A DNA stretch of 64,000 bases from Adiantum capillus-veneris (GCA_014529385.2 CM043963.1:68661912-68725911), one strand, 5' to 3'. Shown: positions 11,371 to 23,112, counted from the stretch's first letter. Notes: generated by a model not told the origin, from the sequence alone. Numbers and translations are program-made.

Positions 11371-11748
11371 TAACGTCGTAGGAAACTAATTAAAATTAAA
11401 AGACCTAAAGATCTAGCCGACGAGGAGTTGAACTCAAGACCTATTATTCAAGAGGGAAATGGCATAATCAATCTATCATACTTGGCATGGGTGATAGAAA
11501 GGTTATACCATTTATCTCTTTTTATTGGCACACACATCCACACACGCGCACACACACAAGAAGAAGAGAGTTATAACGTCGTAGGAAACTATCCTAAAAG
11601 ACGTTAAAAATTAGGTTAGATGTAGACTTACGTTAAATTAGATTTAGGTTTATTTAAGTTAAATTAGATTAGATTTAGGTTTATTTTTAACTAGATTTAC
11701 GTTTATTTATGCTAGATTTAGATTTACGTTATATTAGATTAGATTTAG

Positions 11749-12111
11749 GTCTCCATAGACTGCGATGCCTGCATGAAGCGGGTGAAGAAAGCCCTCAATG
11801 GAATATAGGGTATTGCTGCCTTCACTCATGGTGGGCTCCGTTGATCGAAAAGTACTGGTGAAATGTCTTCAGAAGATAGGGAAGAAGGTGGATCTTCAGG
11901 GCGGCAAGAGTCACTACATCCCCGACACAATGACCATCTAGACAACCTCTAGTCATTCAACAACAACTTCAAAGTTAGTAACAAGAGCAAGAACGGTCTA
12001 AAGGGCCAATTGCTGTCGTCAGATGTGGATGGAGATGAGGCAGCATCACCGCCGGAAGTTAACTCTCACATCTTTAGTGATGAGAATGCCAACTCTTGCC
12101 GAGTTATGTGA
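11749..12111 (+). pseudogene. Captured HMA-domain/CaaX (HIPP-like) gene fragment
   Basis: In one frame the sequence reads VSIDCDACMKRVKKALNGI, with the C-x-x-C metal-binding loop and first helix of a heavy-metal-associated domain. An in-frame TAG follows. In a second frame SVDRKVLVKCLQKIGKKVDL supplies the remaining strand and helix. Further on, from ~11950, an open frame reads NNNFKVSN... and ends SDENANSCRVM before TGA at 12109-12111. CRVM is a plausible CaaX prenylation box, as in plant HIPP metallochaperone-like proteins. The fragment lies between the transposon end and tnp2, so it was probably captured from a host gene. It carries a stop and frameshifts and is not a working gene. Confidence 0.8.
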
Positions 12112-12247
12112 AAAATTATGTGTTAAATCAGTTTTAAGGTTCTTATAATCCCTGTTAGTTTAGTTCTTTGTTTTTAATATAAAATAATTTACGTTAGATT
12201 TAGATTTATGTTATATTAGATTAGACTTAGGTTTATTTAGGTTTACC

Positions 12248-12263
12248 CACACACACACACCCA

Positions 12264-12342
<79 letters not shown>
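12248..12342. repeat. CA microsatellite
   Basis: A run of ACAC of ~90 bp. The flanking GTCGTAGGAAACTATC block at 12355-12440 repeats the block at 11575-11650, so ~780 bp of copy 1 lies between two direct repeats. Confidence 0.9.
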
Positions 12343-12762
12343 GAAGAAGAGAGTTTTAACGTCGTAGGAAACTATCCCAAAAGACGTTAAAGATTAGGTT
12401 AGATGTAGACTTACGTTAAATTAGATTTAGGTTTATTTTTAGTTAGATTTACGTTTATTCAGATTTACGCTTATTTACGTTAGATCGAGTCCACACAAGA
12501 ATTACTTACGGTTTAGGGTTTAGAGTTAGACGAACAGTGAAAAGATCTACTGTGAAAAGATGTTATAAAGATGCTGTGAAGTGCTACAGCTAGAGAAGAG
12601 GCAAAGGGGTTTTGTCCACTACATGCAGTATCATGTAGACGTGGGTGTGTAGATTTCTTGTACCCACAAATATAGGTATTGACCAATAAAGACGAGATTA
12701 TAACCCGGTGGTTCTAATCTCCATGCACCTCTAGACCGAGGTGTGCGGGGATTGGACATGAC

Positions 12763-12763
<1 letters not shown>

Positions 12764-12841
<78 letters not shown>
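12764..12841. repeat. GA microsatellite just upstream of tnp2
   Basis: A 78-bp pure GA run ending 66 bp before the tnp2 ATG. At the same place copy 2 has only ~21 bp (36339-36359). Such GA tracts can act in plant promoters; that is inference. Confidence 0.9.
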
Positions 12842-12845
<4 letters not shown>

Positions 12846-12907
12846 GACGAAGAATGCCAATAGAATATTAAATTTGTTGTCCAGGTTATAAGATTTTTAT
12901 CCTCATT

Positions 12908-15900
12908 ATGAGTAGTGACGAGGATGTGGGACCGTCCAACCGAAACACCTATCTCTCAACGAGGGTCTTATGTCCTTGTAATCAATGCAAGCATGCTGTG
13001 CGACGGACAAGACGTGTTTCTTTGCAGCACGTTCGCGAATTTGGCGAGTTCGATCCATCTATTATAGATCGAGTTGTTGCCAATTATAACTCGTCGGACT
13101 CTGACGCTGGCCAACAAGCAGCAATCTTGCAACCCAATAGACGTGTTCGCAGGCGCTTTGGTGAAGTAGCATATGTGAGGCCACAAGATGTAGCCTCTGA
13201 CAGCTCGGGGGATGATCATGCAGAGCACATTCCCAACGAGGCAATGTTTGAGCCCGAGATTGATGAAATGATCGAGACGATCATGGATTCAGAAAGGCTT
13301 ATCTATGATGATATGAAAAGTGAAGCCGATACGCCATTGTATAATGGAGCACGTATGTCTAGATTGAAAGCACTCCTGGTTCTTCTCAACATGCAGGCAA
13401 AGTTTGGATGGAGTGACACTAGCGTCACAACGCTTTTCAGGTGATCTATTACAATTAGTTTACTTTAATAAAACTCTAAATGTATAATGATCTGATAGAT
13501 TTTTACACGACTGTATTGTATTTTTATGTTGTGTAGATTTCTTAAAGAGCACATACTACCAGCTGACAATGTGATGCCAGATTCCCGAGATGAAGCAAGA
13601 AAGATTTTGCGAAACTTGGGGATGGATTACAATTCTATCCACGCTTGTCCTAATGACTGCATTCTTTTCAGAGGGGAATACATAGACATGGAGAAGTGTC
13701 CGAAATGTGATTCCGAAAGATATCGAGTAGATCTCCACGGGACAAAAATTCCACAAAAGGTTTTGCAACATTTTCCTCTGCTTCCTCGCATCAAGCATTT
13801 CTTCGAATGTAAGTCCATGGCCGCCCTAGCATCATGGCATGAGGAGAATAAATCTTCGGATGGTGTGCTACGAATTCCTGCAGATTGCGCAGCCTGGAAA
13901 CATATAGATGGAACATGGTCGGATTTTGCCAGGGAAGCTCGAAATTTGCGCTTAGGCCTGGCTATGGATGGCGTAAATCCATTTGGTCAAAGATCAACAT
14001 CTTACAGTGTATGGCCCGTTGTCATCGTCAACTACAACATTCCCCCGTGGTTGACTACGAAGAAGGGGCACCTATGGCTAAGCTTGATTGTGCCAGGGCG
14101 ATATAAAGTGGGGAATATGGATGTGTATCTTCGTCCACTATTGGAAGAGCTACAACAATTGTGGATTGGCATAGAGGTGGTGGATATGAGCCGACACACA
14201 GGACGACGGAATGCTTTGATCAGAGGCATTCTAATGTGGACCATGCATGACTATCCCGGGCTAACAGAATGCTCAGGTGATCTATTGACACTCCTCACTC
14301 AGACACTGTAAATCTTGTTTTTTCCCATAGTTGATCTATTATCATGTGTATACATGCAGGGCTTCAAACAAGCGGATACAGAGCATGTGTCACATGTGGA
14401 CCTAGACTGAATGCACGTAGGGCACCCTCACTGAAGAAGCAAATCTACGAAGGTCATCAAGCGTATCTTCCAGAGAATCATGTGTTACGCGACGGCTTTT
14501 TGGGAAGAGAGCCACCAAGGATGTCTGCCCAAGCATGGTTAGAGCAGAAGGAGATGTGCGATGACGGATTGCCTCCAGGGATGAAGAGACTATCTCTATG
14601 GTACGAGTTACCATACTGGCCCCGACTCGTGATGAATCACTTGCTCGATCCAATGCACATATTCAAGAATGTGGGTAATCTACTATGGGACCATCTGACC
14701 AGCAAGAAAGATACTTTGGGAGCCAGAGTTGACCTTAGAAATGTGGATCGTATGGAGAAATATTGGCCGCAAACAGTGTCTGATGGATCGATAAAACTCC
14801 CTAAAGCACCATGGATTTTCACAGGAGCCCAAGAACGCAAAGTAAAAGATACCATTCGATCTTTGCGGACCCCCACTGGCGTAATGCACTCGCTCCGAAC
14901 GTGTTTTACTAAAGAAGGAAAGCTTACCGGTTTGAAGTCACACGATTGGCATAAAATGTGTCAGGTACGTTCATAGTGGACTTTAATATCATTGCATAAA
15001 ATGTGGACTTTAATATCATTGCTGCACATACTTTACAGTTTATTTTATCGGTTGCCATTGAGGGATGTTTGTCTCTAGACATCCGTAACACAATCTACAA
15101 ACTTGCAAAGCTGGTGCAATGGATCTCACAAAAGGAGATCAACGTAGACTCCATACCATTCGCCAAACTAAATGCTGCGGAGCTTGTGTGCATGTTTGAG
15201 AAACATTTTCCTACTACCATGCTAACCATTCAGGTGCATCTTCTTGTTCACATAGTTGATGAGGTAGGTGCGTCAAAAGGCACGTCCGGAGGGTAGCATG
15301 GCAGAAGGTTGGTTGGTATCAGAGTCCCTAGTGTACATTGGAGAGTGGCTAGACGGATTTGATAAAGCCCGGGACACGCTATGGCGAACCATAGATGATG
15401 AGCGCATATCTTGGATTGTCATGTGCAATCTCGGTGTTGAGAAGAAGATGACGGAAGATCTAGAGGCTAAAATCAACCGATTTTGCATGCTTCACAATCC
15501 AGTGATGCAAAAGTGGATTTCACAATATGAGGATGCAAAGCAAGAGCGACAAAGGGCACGAATCGAGTGGAGACGGGGAAGACGACCACCGATGCACTAT
15601 CCAGCGGTTCTGGAGAGCCTACCAACCTTCATGAGCTTAAGATGGTTGCACAACCAATTGAAAAGTGCACAACAATGCGGTGACGAAGTGACTGAGGAAG
15701 AGTGGGAGTACTCTCGGGGTTGCGCGACCAAGGTAAGTTTGCAATGTACGACTAGCTAGTGACTTTATTTCTAAACGTTTGAACGGCCACTCATAATCTT
15801 TGTTCGTTGTAGTATAAGTCATACACAGCAGCATGGTGTAAAGGTCGACATTTTAGGGTGGAACGAATCGACAAAAAGCGTTTTACTCAAGATTGTGGAA

Positions 15901-16568
15901 TCATGGCAAAATTTGAACAATGTAGTCGACGACGTTCCTCTGATGCAGATCCTGTGGTGGCGGAACTCACTTACTTCGGCACGCTGCAATTAGAGATTTT
16001 GAGGATCGATTACAGAGAATTTTTTGTCGACTTGTTCGATGTGCAATGGTTCAAGATAATCATGGAGGGTTGCAACGCTACTGTGCGTAGAGGAGAGTCT
16101 GGTTTTCTTGAGGTGGATTCTACTAAGAAATGGACTGACCTAGGAGACACTTTCGTACTACCCGAGCATTGTGAACAAGTAAGTATGTAAATAGTTAACA
16201 TCCCCCTTTTACAAGTTATGTGCTTGAAAGCTCTCATGTAAGTTATGTGACTCTGGCAGGTAATATTTCATCCTACAAAGTCTACATCAAACTGGTGGTA
16301 CGTCATAGAGGTAGCCCCTCGTAGTGCAAGGACGTATGAAGGCTACCATGTGCCAATCACAACGGCATCAATGGAGGAGATCAGAGAAGATGCTCAATCA
16401 GAAGCCGCTGCGATGGTGCTAGACGAGCATCAAGATGCTACTACTCTATATGGGGTGCATGCAGAGGAGCTACAAAATGAAACAGAGGATATGTGTTTAA
16501 ACGGAGAGCTCTATATAGATATAGGAAGTTATGTTGAGTTATGCGAGGATGAGAGAGAGATCTCTTAA
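12908..16568 (+). pseudogene. tnp2: tnp2 transposase, CACTA copy 1 (frameshifted)
   Basis: Six exons deduced by alignment with copy 2: 12908-13440, 13537-14276, 14360-14964, 15039-15732, 15813-16178 and 16260-16568, all with GT-AG borders. Exon 1 holds the Cys-rich transposon-associated N-terminus (CPCNQC). Exons 2-3 hold the Tnp2 core with LAMDGVNPFG and GNMDVYL, the likely first two acidic catalytic residues. Exon 4 holds the DUF4218-like part. Exons 5-6 hold the DUF4216-like tail. Exon 4 lacks 71 bp present in copy 2, right after HIVDEV near 15264, which shifts the frame. Exon 5 has a 3-bp insertion. Other exons stay open. Confidence 0.9.
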
Positions 16569-16840
16569 AGCCACAAATATTGTATTTGAACAATTTTGCT
16601 CCGTGTTGTAAAAGCTCTGGCTCTCTAAGTACCTTCCATGGTGTATAACGCTCTTTTCTACTCGCGCTCACATCTTTTGATTGAAAATTCTGAGTTTTCG
16701 ACTTGCCTCTTCTATCACTCAATTCATTGCGTCATTGTATTTATATGCGTCATTACGTCATTGTATTTAATGGTCTTTGCGTCATTGTCTACTCTATTCA
16801 TTCAATATTAAGTTTAAATATTCGTGTGTTTAATGCAGGT

Positions 16841-18131
16841 ATGGATGATGAGGAGTTTCTTTCTTCTTTGTCACCGCAGCAGAGACAGTGGTACGTGGAG
16901 CGTCATCGCTCTGGCGTATCATCGCGCGTTCCTACTCCATCCGCATCTCCCTCTATTTCGGAGCATTCGGCGCGCTCCGAAGCTTCGGCGTCGACGAGAC
17001 GAGCTTCACACTCGTCTAGACACTAGCGCTCTAGTGGTGGCGGTGGCGGTTGTTGTGGGGATTCCGCCACCGATGCCTCCACACCGCCTCGTGTTCGACG
17101 AGGCTCTTTACCCTCCCCTTCTTTGCCCGCCCCCACACCAGCCACAACATTGCCATCTATGCCAGGTTTTGCACGGCTGACTGTTCCTAGAAGCTACACA
17201 CCTCTACCTACTCCGCCAAGAGCCACCCCACTCGACACTCCTCGCTTCGGGGCCCAGACGCCGGTGGAGACACCTGACGTCCGTACCCCCATCAACACGC
17301 CGCTAGAGACCCCTGCCGGGACACCCAGGTTCACGCGTCACCGGCCAGAGGGCTTGTCTTACTCCGTCGACTTCAGCGGCGGCATCATCATGGATGATGA
17401 CGGTAAGAAGGTGATCTCGCGCATGCGTGGTCTTTGCTCTCAGCTGTTTAGACACTACATACGAGCGATTTAAAAAACAGAGTCATCAGCATACTTCATG
17501 ACGAGTTTCCCGTTCCAACACGGGATCAACTCTTCAATGAAGACCTGATGAAGATTTGAATGCGCGAATACTGCAAACACAAGCGTTGATCCGAAGTGCA
17601 AAAAGAAATCAAGAATGGGTGGAACAGGCCAGATTGGCTGGCCAAAGAAGATTGGAAGAATGCGAAGAAAGCAGCGCGCGAGAATCCCGACAAGTGGAAG
17701 CAACAAAAGGATGCAGCCAGAGCGCGAGTAGAGGCAGGGAGCTCGCACCACTTGGGGAGCGGTGGATGGGCATCATTTGAGGCCGATTTTGTAAGTGTTT
17801 TTGCATTGCTCTTTATGTTCGATAGTTTAGGGTTTATGAGTTTTTTAATTCAAACATAATGAAATCTTTGTATGTTTTGACAGTGGTCGATGACAGGACG
17901 TGATCCCACACCATACGAGCGCGAGTACGCAGGCAGGAAGGGCTTAAACGCCCTGATGGACATTCTCAGTTCTCGCGGCGGCATGGTTAGTATTAGGGTT
18001 TACTCTTTTCTATTTTTTGTATTGTTTTATAAATGTCGTTATATGTTTATACTTACTGAAAGCTGTCTTATTGTCTTTTTTTGCAGAATCCGACAGATAC
18101 GCCGCTTGGACGCGATGAGACGTCTGACTAG
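16841..18131 (+). pseudogene. tnpA: tnpA-like gene, CACTA copy 1 (broken)
   Basis: ATG at 16841 lies just after an acceptor (TTTAATGCAG). The frame MDDEEFLSSLSPQQRQWYV runs to TAG at 17024-17026, where copy 2 has CGG. A 22-bp deletion near 17463 and a TGA near 17557 add further breaks. Downstream exons 17884-17985 (WSMTGRDPTPYERE) and 18087-18131 remain recognisable. The middle is rich in Thr-Pro repeats. The C-terminal part resembles the plant En/Spm-like Transposase_24 family, thought to bind the subterminal repeats. Confidence 0.85.
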
Positions 18132-18479
18132 ACGACGTCAGTTTAGCCGTAGCTAGATAGCATTAGTTTAGGGTTTCTCATAGCTTATGTATCATGAGAC
18201 GGATTTTATACGTCTTTTTGAACCATGTATATTATTACATTTGTCACCGCAGTTCCTTTTGCCAATCAATTCTTTATGCCTATGATGTTGTACAATTGTC
18301 ATTATTACATTTGCCAATCAATTCATTTTGCCTATGATGTGTACAATTGTCAATTTTGCAAACAATGCGTCTTGTGGGTGACTATTTTGGGTCTATTATC
18401 TACCCTTGCACTTTTTTTAAAAAGTGAATCAAGTACAATATGGTTGATGGGTGGCAGGGCATTCAATGCCTTGTCACCA

Positions 18480-18731
18480 AAAAAAAATTCTCTCGGGCGT
18501 CGCTATAACCGTCACTATTTATGGCTCTGTAGCGTAGCTATAGTCTTCTGTGTAAACGTCGCTATGAGCATCTCTATATAGCGACGCTTATAGAGACGCA
18601 TATAGCTACGCTTATAGCGACGCTCTCGTAGCGACGCTCGTAGCGACGGTTTTAGCGACGCCCGAGGTTATAAAAACCCAGTGTATTTCCGTCGCTAACA
18701 GCGTCACAAGAGCACACAACCTCTTGTAGTG
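18480..18731 (+). repeat. Right subterminal and terminal repeats, CACTA copy 1
   Basis: About ten copies of (T)AGCGACGCT-like motifs in both orientations between 18496 and 18705, then the terminal inverted repeat ending at 18731. Confidence 0.88.
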
Positions 18732-18734
18732 TGG

Positions 18735-19700
18735 TAGGCTGCAGAAGGTGTTAAGAATAGGCCTTTAAGGCACCACTCAAAACTTCCTATAAAACGAGAG
18801 GCAGCGCATAGCTTGCCACCACACACACTGCGTTGAAGTGTATGTTGCACACACAGAGAGAGCGTAGGTGATTCGCAACACACACTTGACACACACACAC
18901 ACCCACACTGTGGTGCAATTGCCATAGGCAATTGGCCGGCAACTCACGACACACACACCCACATAGTGGCTCAAGCAAGGTGAACGCCGCGGCCGTACGG
19001 AATTGATAAGCCATCAAGCCACAAGAGGCATCTTATTCACCCACACAAAGGTGCAACTTTGAGGCCAACATATTACAGTAGAATACATTATAGAAGAAGG
19101 TAAAAACATTTTTTTGGTGATGGTCTTTTAAGTTATCAATTTGTTCTCATAGCCTATGTCATTACACTATCTCGAAACACCACTTACTTACAGTAGCACA
19201 CAAAGGATATATGTACACACATAAAAAGATAAGACACTAAGTTATCATAAGCTAGCTATTGAGATTTATGCCGTAAAAATCAGATGTACCTACGTTCATG
19301 AAGCCTGTAAAGTAACGGATGCACATAGTCGAGTTACGCTTACATATACATGCATAAACTAGCATTAGAGAGTCTCACGTACAATTACAAAAAGTGGAAG
19401 CTTCACATACGTGTAAATGGTGTATGCAATAAGTTATGAATAACCGACACAAGATGACAAGAACAAGCTTGGGTATTTGCATACTTATACATACGGTTCG
19501 GCATTCATAAGCACATTTAAGCATCATATTGGCATATAAACCGGGTATATAATATGCATAATTTAAAAGTTGTATCATCGGACTAATATCTCTATACAAA
19601 ATTATGTGACATTTGAAGGTAACAGTTTCAAGTGGTGCATTACCTTGAGCACTAAGTGGGAAAGAGGAGCGCTACAGATGTCTACTGCAAGTAATAACCA
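18735..19700. other. No recognisable gene
   Basis: Starts with a CA-rich, promoter-like stretch containing CCTATAAAACGAG near 18788. The remainder is AT-rich with no frame I could assign. Confidence 0.45.
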
Positions 19701-20375
19701 TGTGAATTGGTACAGAAAGCCTTGAGTACAATTGTTTTTTAAGCAATGGTGTTAAACAAAAAGCTTTTCTCCTTATTAGCTTTTCTTTATGATTACTATC
19801 TAGCATAAAAATGTATCAATGATTTGTATCATGAGGGTATATGACAACCTCTTGTGAGGATAGATGTCATTGTGTAAAACTGGTTTAAAAAAAAAAAAAA
19901 AAGGTTTTACAAACAAAATACTGCCAACATTTTCACAAATCAGATATACTTATAAATTGGAATGCTTACTTATAAACCATAGAGATAAGGCTGCCCCTAT
20001 GGCAACATCTAGTATAGTATCTAAGAATGCTAAACTCTGTGAATTGGTACAAAAAGCCTCGAGTATAATTTTTTTTAAAGCAATGATGTTAAAACAAAAA
20101 GTTTTTTCTCCTTATCTGCTTTTCTTTATGATTATAGTCTAGCAATAAAAATGTATCAATGATTTGAATGAGGGTATATCACAACCTCTTGTGAGGACAG
20201 AGGTCATTGTGTAAGACTGTTAAAAAAATAAAAAATGAAAGGTTTTACAAACAAAATGCTGCCAAAACTTTCACAAATTAGATATGCTTATAAATTGGAA
20301 TGCTTACTTATAAACCATAGAGATAAGCCTGCCCCTATGGCAACATCTAGTATAGTATCTAAGAATGCTAAACTC
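19701..20375. repeat. 337-bp tandem duplication
   Basis: Unit 1 starts at 19701 and unit 2 at 20038, both with TGTGAATTGGTACA near the start and AGAATGCTAAACTC at the end. They differ by scattered substitutions and by poly-A length (16 A in unit 1 near 19888). Unit 2 runs into the ORF at 20235-20621. Confidence 0.9.
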
Positions 20376-20621
20376 ATATGTGTAACCATTGATGACAAAC
20401 ATGGGTACAGGCACACAGTTAGGATGAGCATCACTCGAGATGTATTTAAGCTACAACAAATTCGGGATAAGCTCATGGCAGCACATAAACAAAAAAAGCT
20501 AACAAAGCTAATAGCAATTAGAGACCCCATCTCCAAGCCTTGTAAACCTATAAAAACTTTCACAGACCGTAATCGACCCTACTTGCATAGACGAGCAAAA
20601 GAAAACATAACATATGATTAG
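20235..20621 (+). CDS. Unrecognised basic ORF, retroelement-like context, copy A
   Basis: 128-codon open frame, ATG at 20235, rich in Lys and Arg. I do not recognise its family. Its C-terminal third (IAIRDPISKPCKPIKTF...) is clearly shared with a decayed frame at 25497-25611 (IAIREHIKKPTKPIKVF). In both places the stop is soon followed by a purine-rich stretch and TGTGACA, as expected where a retroelement ORF meets a 3' LTR. The N-terminal half lies inside the second unit of the 337-bp duplication. It may be the last part of a larger, degraded polyprotein. Confidence 0.4.
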   Translation: MKGFTNKMLPKLSQIRYAYKLECLLINHRDKPAPMATSSIVSKNAKLICVTIDDKHGYRHTVRMSITRDVFKLQQIRDKLMAAHKQKKLTKLIAIRDPISKPCKPIKTFTDRNRPYLHRRAKENITYD

Positions 20622-20642
20622 GAGTAGGGTTGGGGTCCAGGG

Positions 20643-20870
20643 TGTGACATTGATAACAAGCAGTGGGGATTGCTTGATATACCTGTCACCCATTTAGTGC
20701 AAATTAATTCTAATTAATTGTAATTGTGGTTGGTTGGCAGGTAAAGATCCCTGCTTTCATTTGATAGGAGTTCCGGCTTAAAGCTCCTACTTTTTCATGT
20801 ATCGAAGTATCTTGTAATAAGTTTAATATCAAAAAATTCTACTTTGCTTTGTTCTCTACACAATATGGTA
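20643..20870 (+). repeat. LTR-like segment, copy A
   Basis: Begins TGTGACATTGATAACAAGCA after the purine-rich GGAGTAGGGTTGGGG. The first ~150 bp match 25649-25795, sharing CTTGATA..., CACCCATTTAG and GGTTGGTTGG. The right end is not fixed. Confidence 0.45.
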
Positions 20871-21044
20871 GTTGCAAACAATATTTAAGTTCTCTCAATA
20901 TATGATTCTAAATGATGGGATTTTACAATCAAGAACACACACACACACACACAATTCTCTCGAGATACCTTTGGTCGGGTATCCATCATATACTGAGGAA
21001 ACTTAATACTGATTCAAAAATAAATGTTGGTTTAACACTTATAT

Positions 21045-22456
21045 GGTGATTTATTCAGCCTTTTTGGATTCCATCTCTCACCCGTCTGGGATATGGAATA
21101 GAAGAAGGCATTCCTGTTCCACCTGTTGATACCCAATGTATAATTTCCTGTTTCAAAGGGGTAGAATTTCACAAAAAATTGCTTGACTTTGAGAAACAAG
21201 CTATAAGCACGCACCCACTCTATATCGGTATTAAACACCGCTTCTATAAATGACTGGCTCTCCTTATTGATTCTTTCTAGAAAAGAGAAGGATAAGCTTC
21301 TAGAAGCCTTTAATACCTTCCTAGCTAAGTTAAACATTATTGACGCACAAGATAGTTCATATCTTGATTTTTACTTTACTTCTCTACCCACTATTGTGAA
21401 CAAGTTATATTTTATCAATAACCTTCCAGCGGTACCTATAGAAATTAAGTACTCAAAAAAGGTTATTAATCCCCTGCTAGATCTAGACCTTTTGGAGGAA
21501 GAGGAGAAGGAAGCCCTCAACTTTTTAGCAGATGCAAACTGCTTATTCCCAGAAAGAGCAGTTTCTAAACTCTTTTCAGAGGTAATTCCTTTACTACCAC
21601 CCATGCAAGTTGAGTTGGATGCTATTCGACTTGAACATAAGCTCTAGGATTATGAAATTTTGAACCATCAGCACCTTTTACAATTTCCTCTTTAGGGTTG
21701 TTGTGTAGTATTCCCACGGACATTGTCGAGAACAATGAAAAAACCTTAGCCTTACATTCCAAACATCTTTTGGCACAAGATGTTCTTTTCGAGCTTAAAC
21801 AAGTCAAATTATTAGATGTCGATGGTAAAAAATGTCCAAGCTCTTCAATTATTGCTCGCACCAAAGGACTCTCTCTTATGGACAGGGCAAAGGATCAAAA
21901 ACGATTTTTGCGAAACTGTTGGAATTCCTGTAGACCCTTCCTTAAATGCCAGTGCAAAAGGGTGGATCCAAACTCCAGTTGCTCCTCTTCAATCATTTGG
22001 TTTGATCAAATTTTGTGGTACGTATTCCAGAATCTACCAAGGTTTTTTTGATTCTCATCCGGACCAGCCTAGGTTTATGCCTTTATTGCATGGGTGGCCT
22101 CGTTTCCAACTGAATTAAGGCATGCAGTAATCATCTATTATCAGTTTCATGAACACATGCTAGAAGCAGCTAAGGGACTCGTCCTATACACACCAGGGAC
22201 TCCACTTCTTCAAAAGCTACACAACACACCAGCTTCCAACACAATCGAAACCCTACTTAAACCACCTAAAGGCAAGGAGCAATTAAAGAAGATCACACAC
22301 ACACCAAGCAGCATGGCATCAACAAGAAAGAAGCCAAGGCAATTCAGAGGATCTGATGACTACAGGGATACTCCCAAAACACTTGAATACCCAAATTTTG
22401 AAGACCAGGTACACTCACTTACTACAAGAAATAATGGATTATTACATTTTGATTAA
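21045..22456 (+). pseudogene. Unrecognised degraded ORF series
   Basis: A run of plus-strand frames broken by frameshifts. The best is 21267-21647, 126 codons, acidic in its middle (LLDLDLLEEEEKEAL). Others follow at 21698-21890, 21890-22118 and 22094-22456, joined by apparent single-base shifts. Codon content and spacing suggest one former protein of ~400 residues or more. The last segment ends with a Lys-rich MASTRKKPRQFRG stretch and a possible donor at 22409 (CAG/GTACAC). I cannot assign a family. It follows the LTR-like segment at 20643 and may be its gag-like product. Confidence 0.35.
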
Positions 22457-22591
22457 CGCAATGTTAGGATGCATGGAAGATTTGTTCACATATTGTTTTG
22501 TAACAAATTTATGGACTTGATTAATCCTCATAAGTTTTTCCAAACATTGATAAATGATTTTCACATCAATAAAGAACTGTCTAAAATGAGG

Positions 22592-22791
22592 ATTTGCTAA
22601 GATCTCTCTCTCTCTCTCTCTTCCCTTCATAATCTCACTCTGTTTCTCTCTCTTACTACACACACCTGTACATGCGCGCACGTGTGCACACACACACACA
22701 TACACATAAACATACACATACACATACACATGATGAACATCAGATATACATATACACACACACACACACGTGAGTACACACTCATAGGCAT

Positions 22792-22841
<50 letters not shown>

Positions 22842-23055
22842 CATATACCCTCTTGCATAAATACAAAAATTACATAAATACGAGTACACACATGCAAGCA
22901 CTCATGAATTTACACATACACATTACACACACACCACACACACAAGTACATACACGCTCATGCACAAATAAAAAAATTACATAATTATGAGTGCACACAT
23001 GCAAGCACTCATGAATTTACACACGTGCGCGCATGCGAACACACACACACACACC

Positions 23056-23112
<57 letters not shown>
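22592..23112. repeat. Microsatellite-bearing dispersed repeat, copy B
   Basis: TTGCTAAGATCTCTCT, CT run, ATAATCTCACTCT and ACATGCGCGCA occur in the same order as at 9838-10015. Here they are extended by long CA/TACA runs and by a locally repeated block (ATGCAAGCACTCATGAATTT at ~22890 and ~23000). Confidence 0.8.

Larger units (their letters stand above)
10678..18731 (+). mobile_element. CACTA (En/Spm-type) DNA transposon, copy 1
   Basis: Begins CACTACAAGAGGCT and ends with the inverse, CCTCTTGTAGTG. It is flanked by the 3-bp target duplication tgg (10675-10677 and 18732-18734), the CACTA hallmark. Both subterminal regions carry direct and inverted copies of TAGCGACGCT. Inside, in order, are microsatellites, a captured host gene fragment, tnp2 (12908-16568) and tnpA (16841-18131). 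Both transposase genes have lesions that copy 2 (30308-38003) lacks, so this copy is non-autonomous by sequence. Confidence 0.95.

Noticed and set aside
18704-19017. Cys-rich minus-strand frames next to CACTA copy 1
   Set aside because: CA-rich sequence gives Cys-Val patterns; no domain, and one frame runs into the transposon end.
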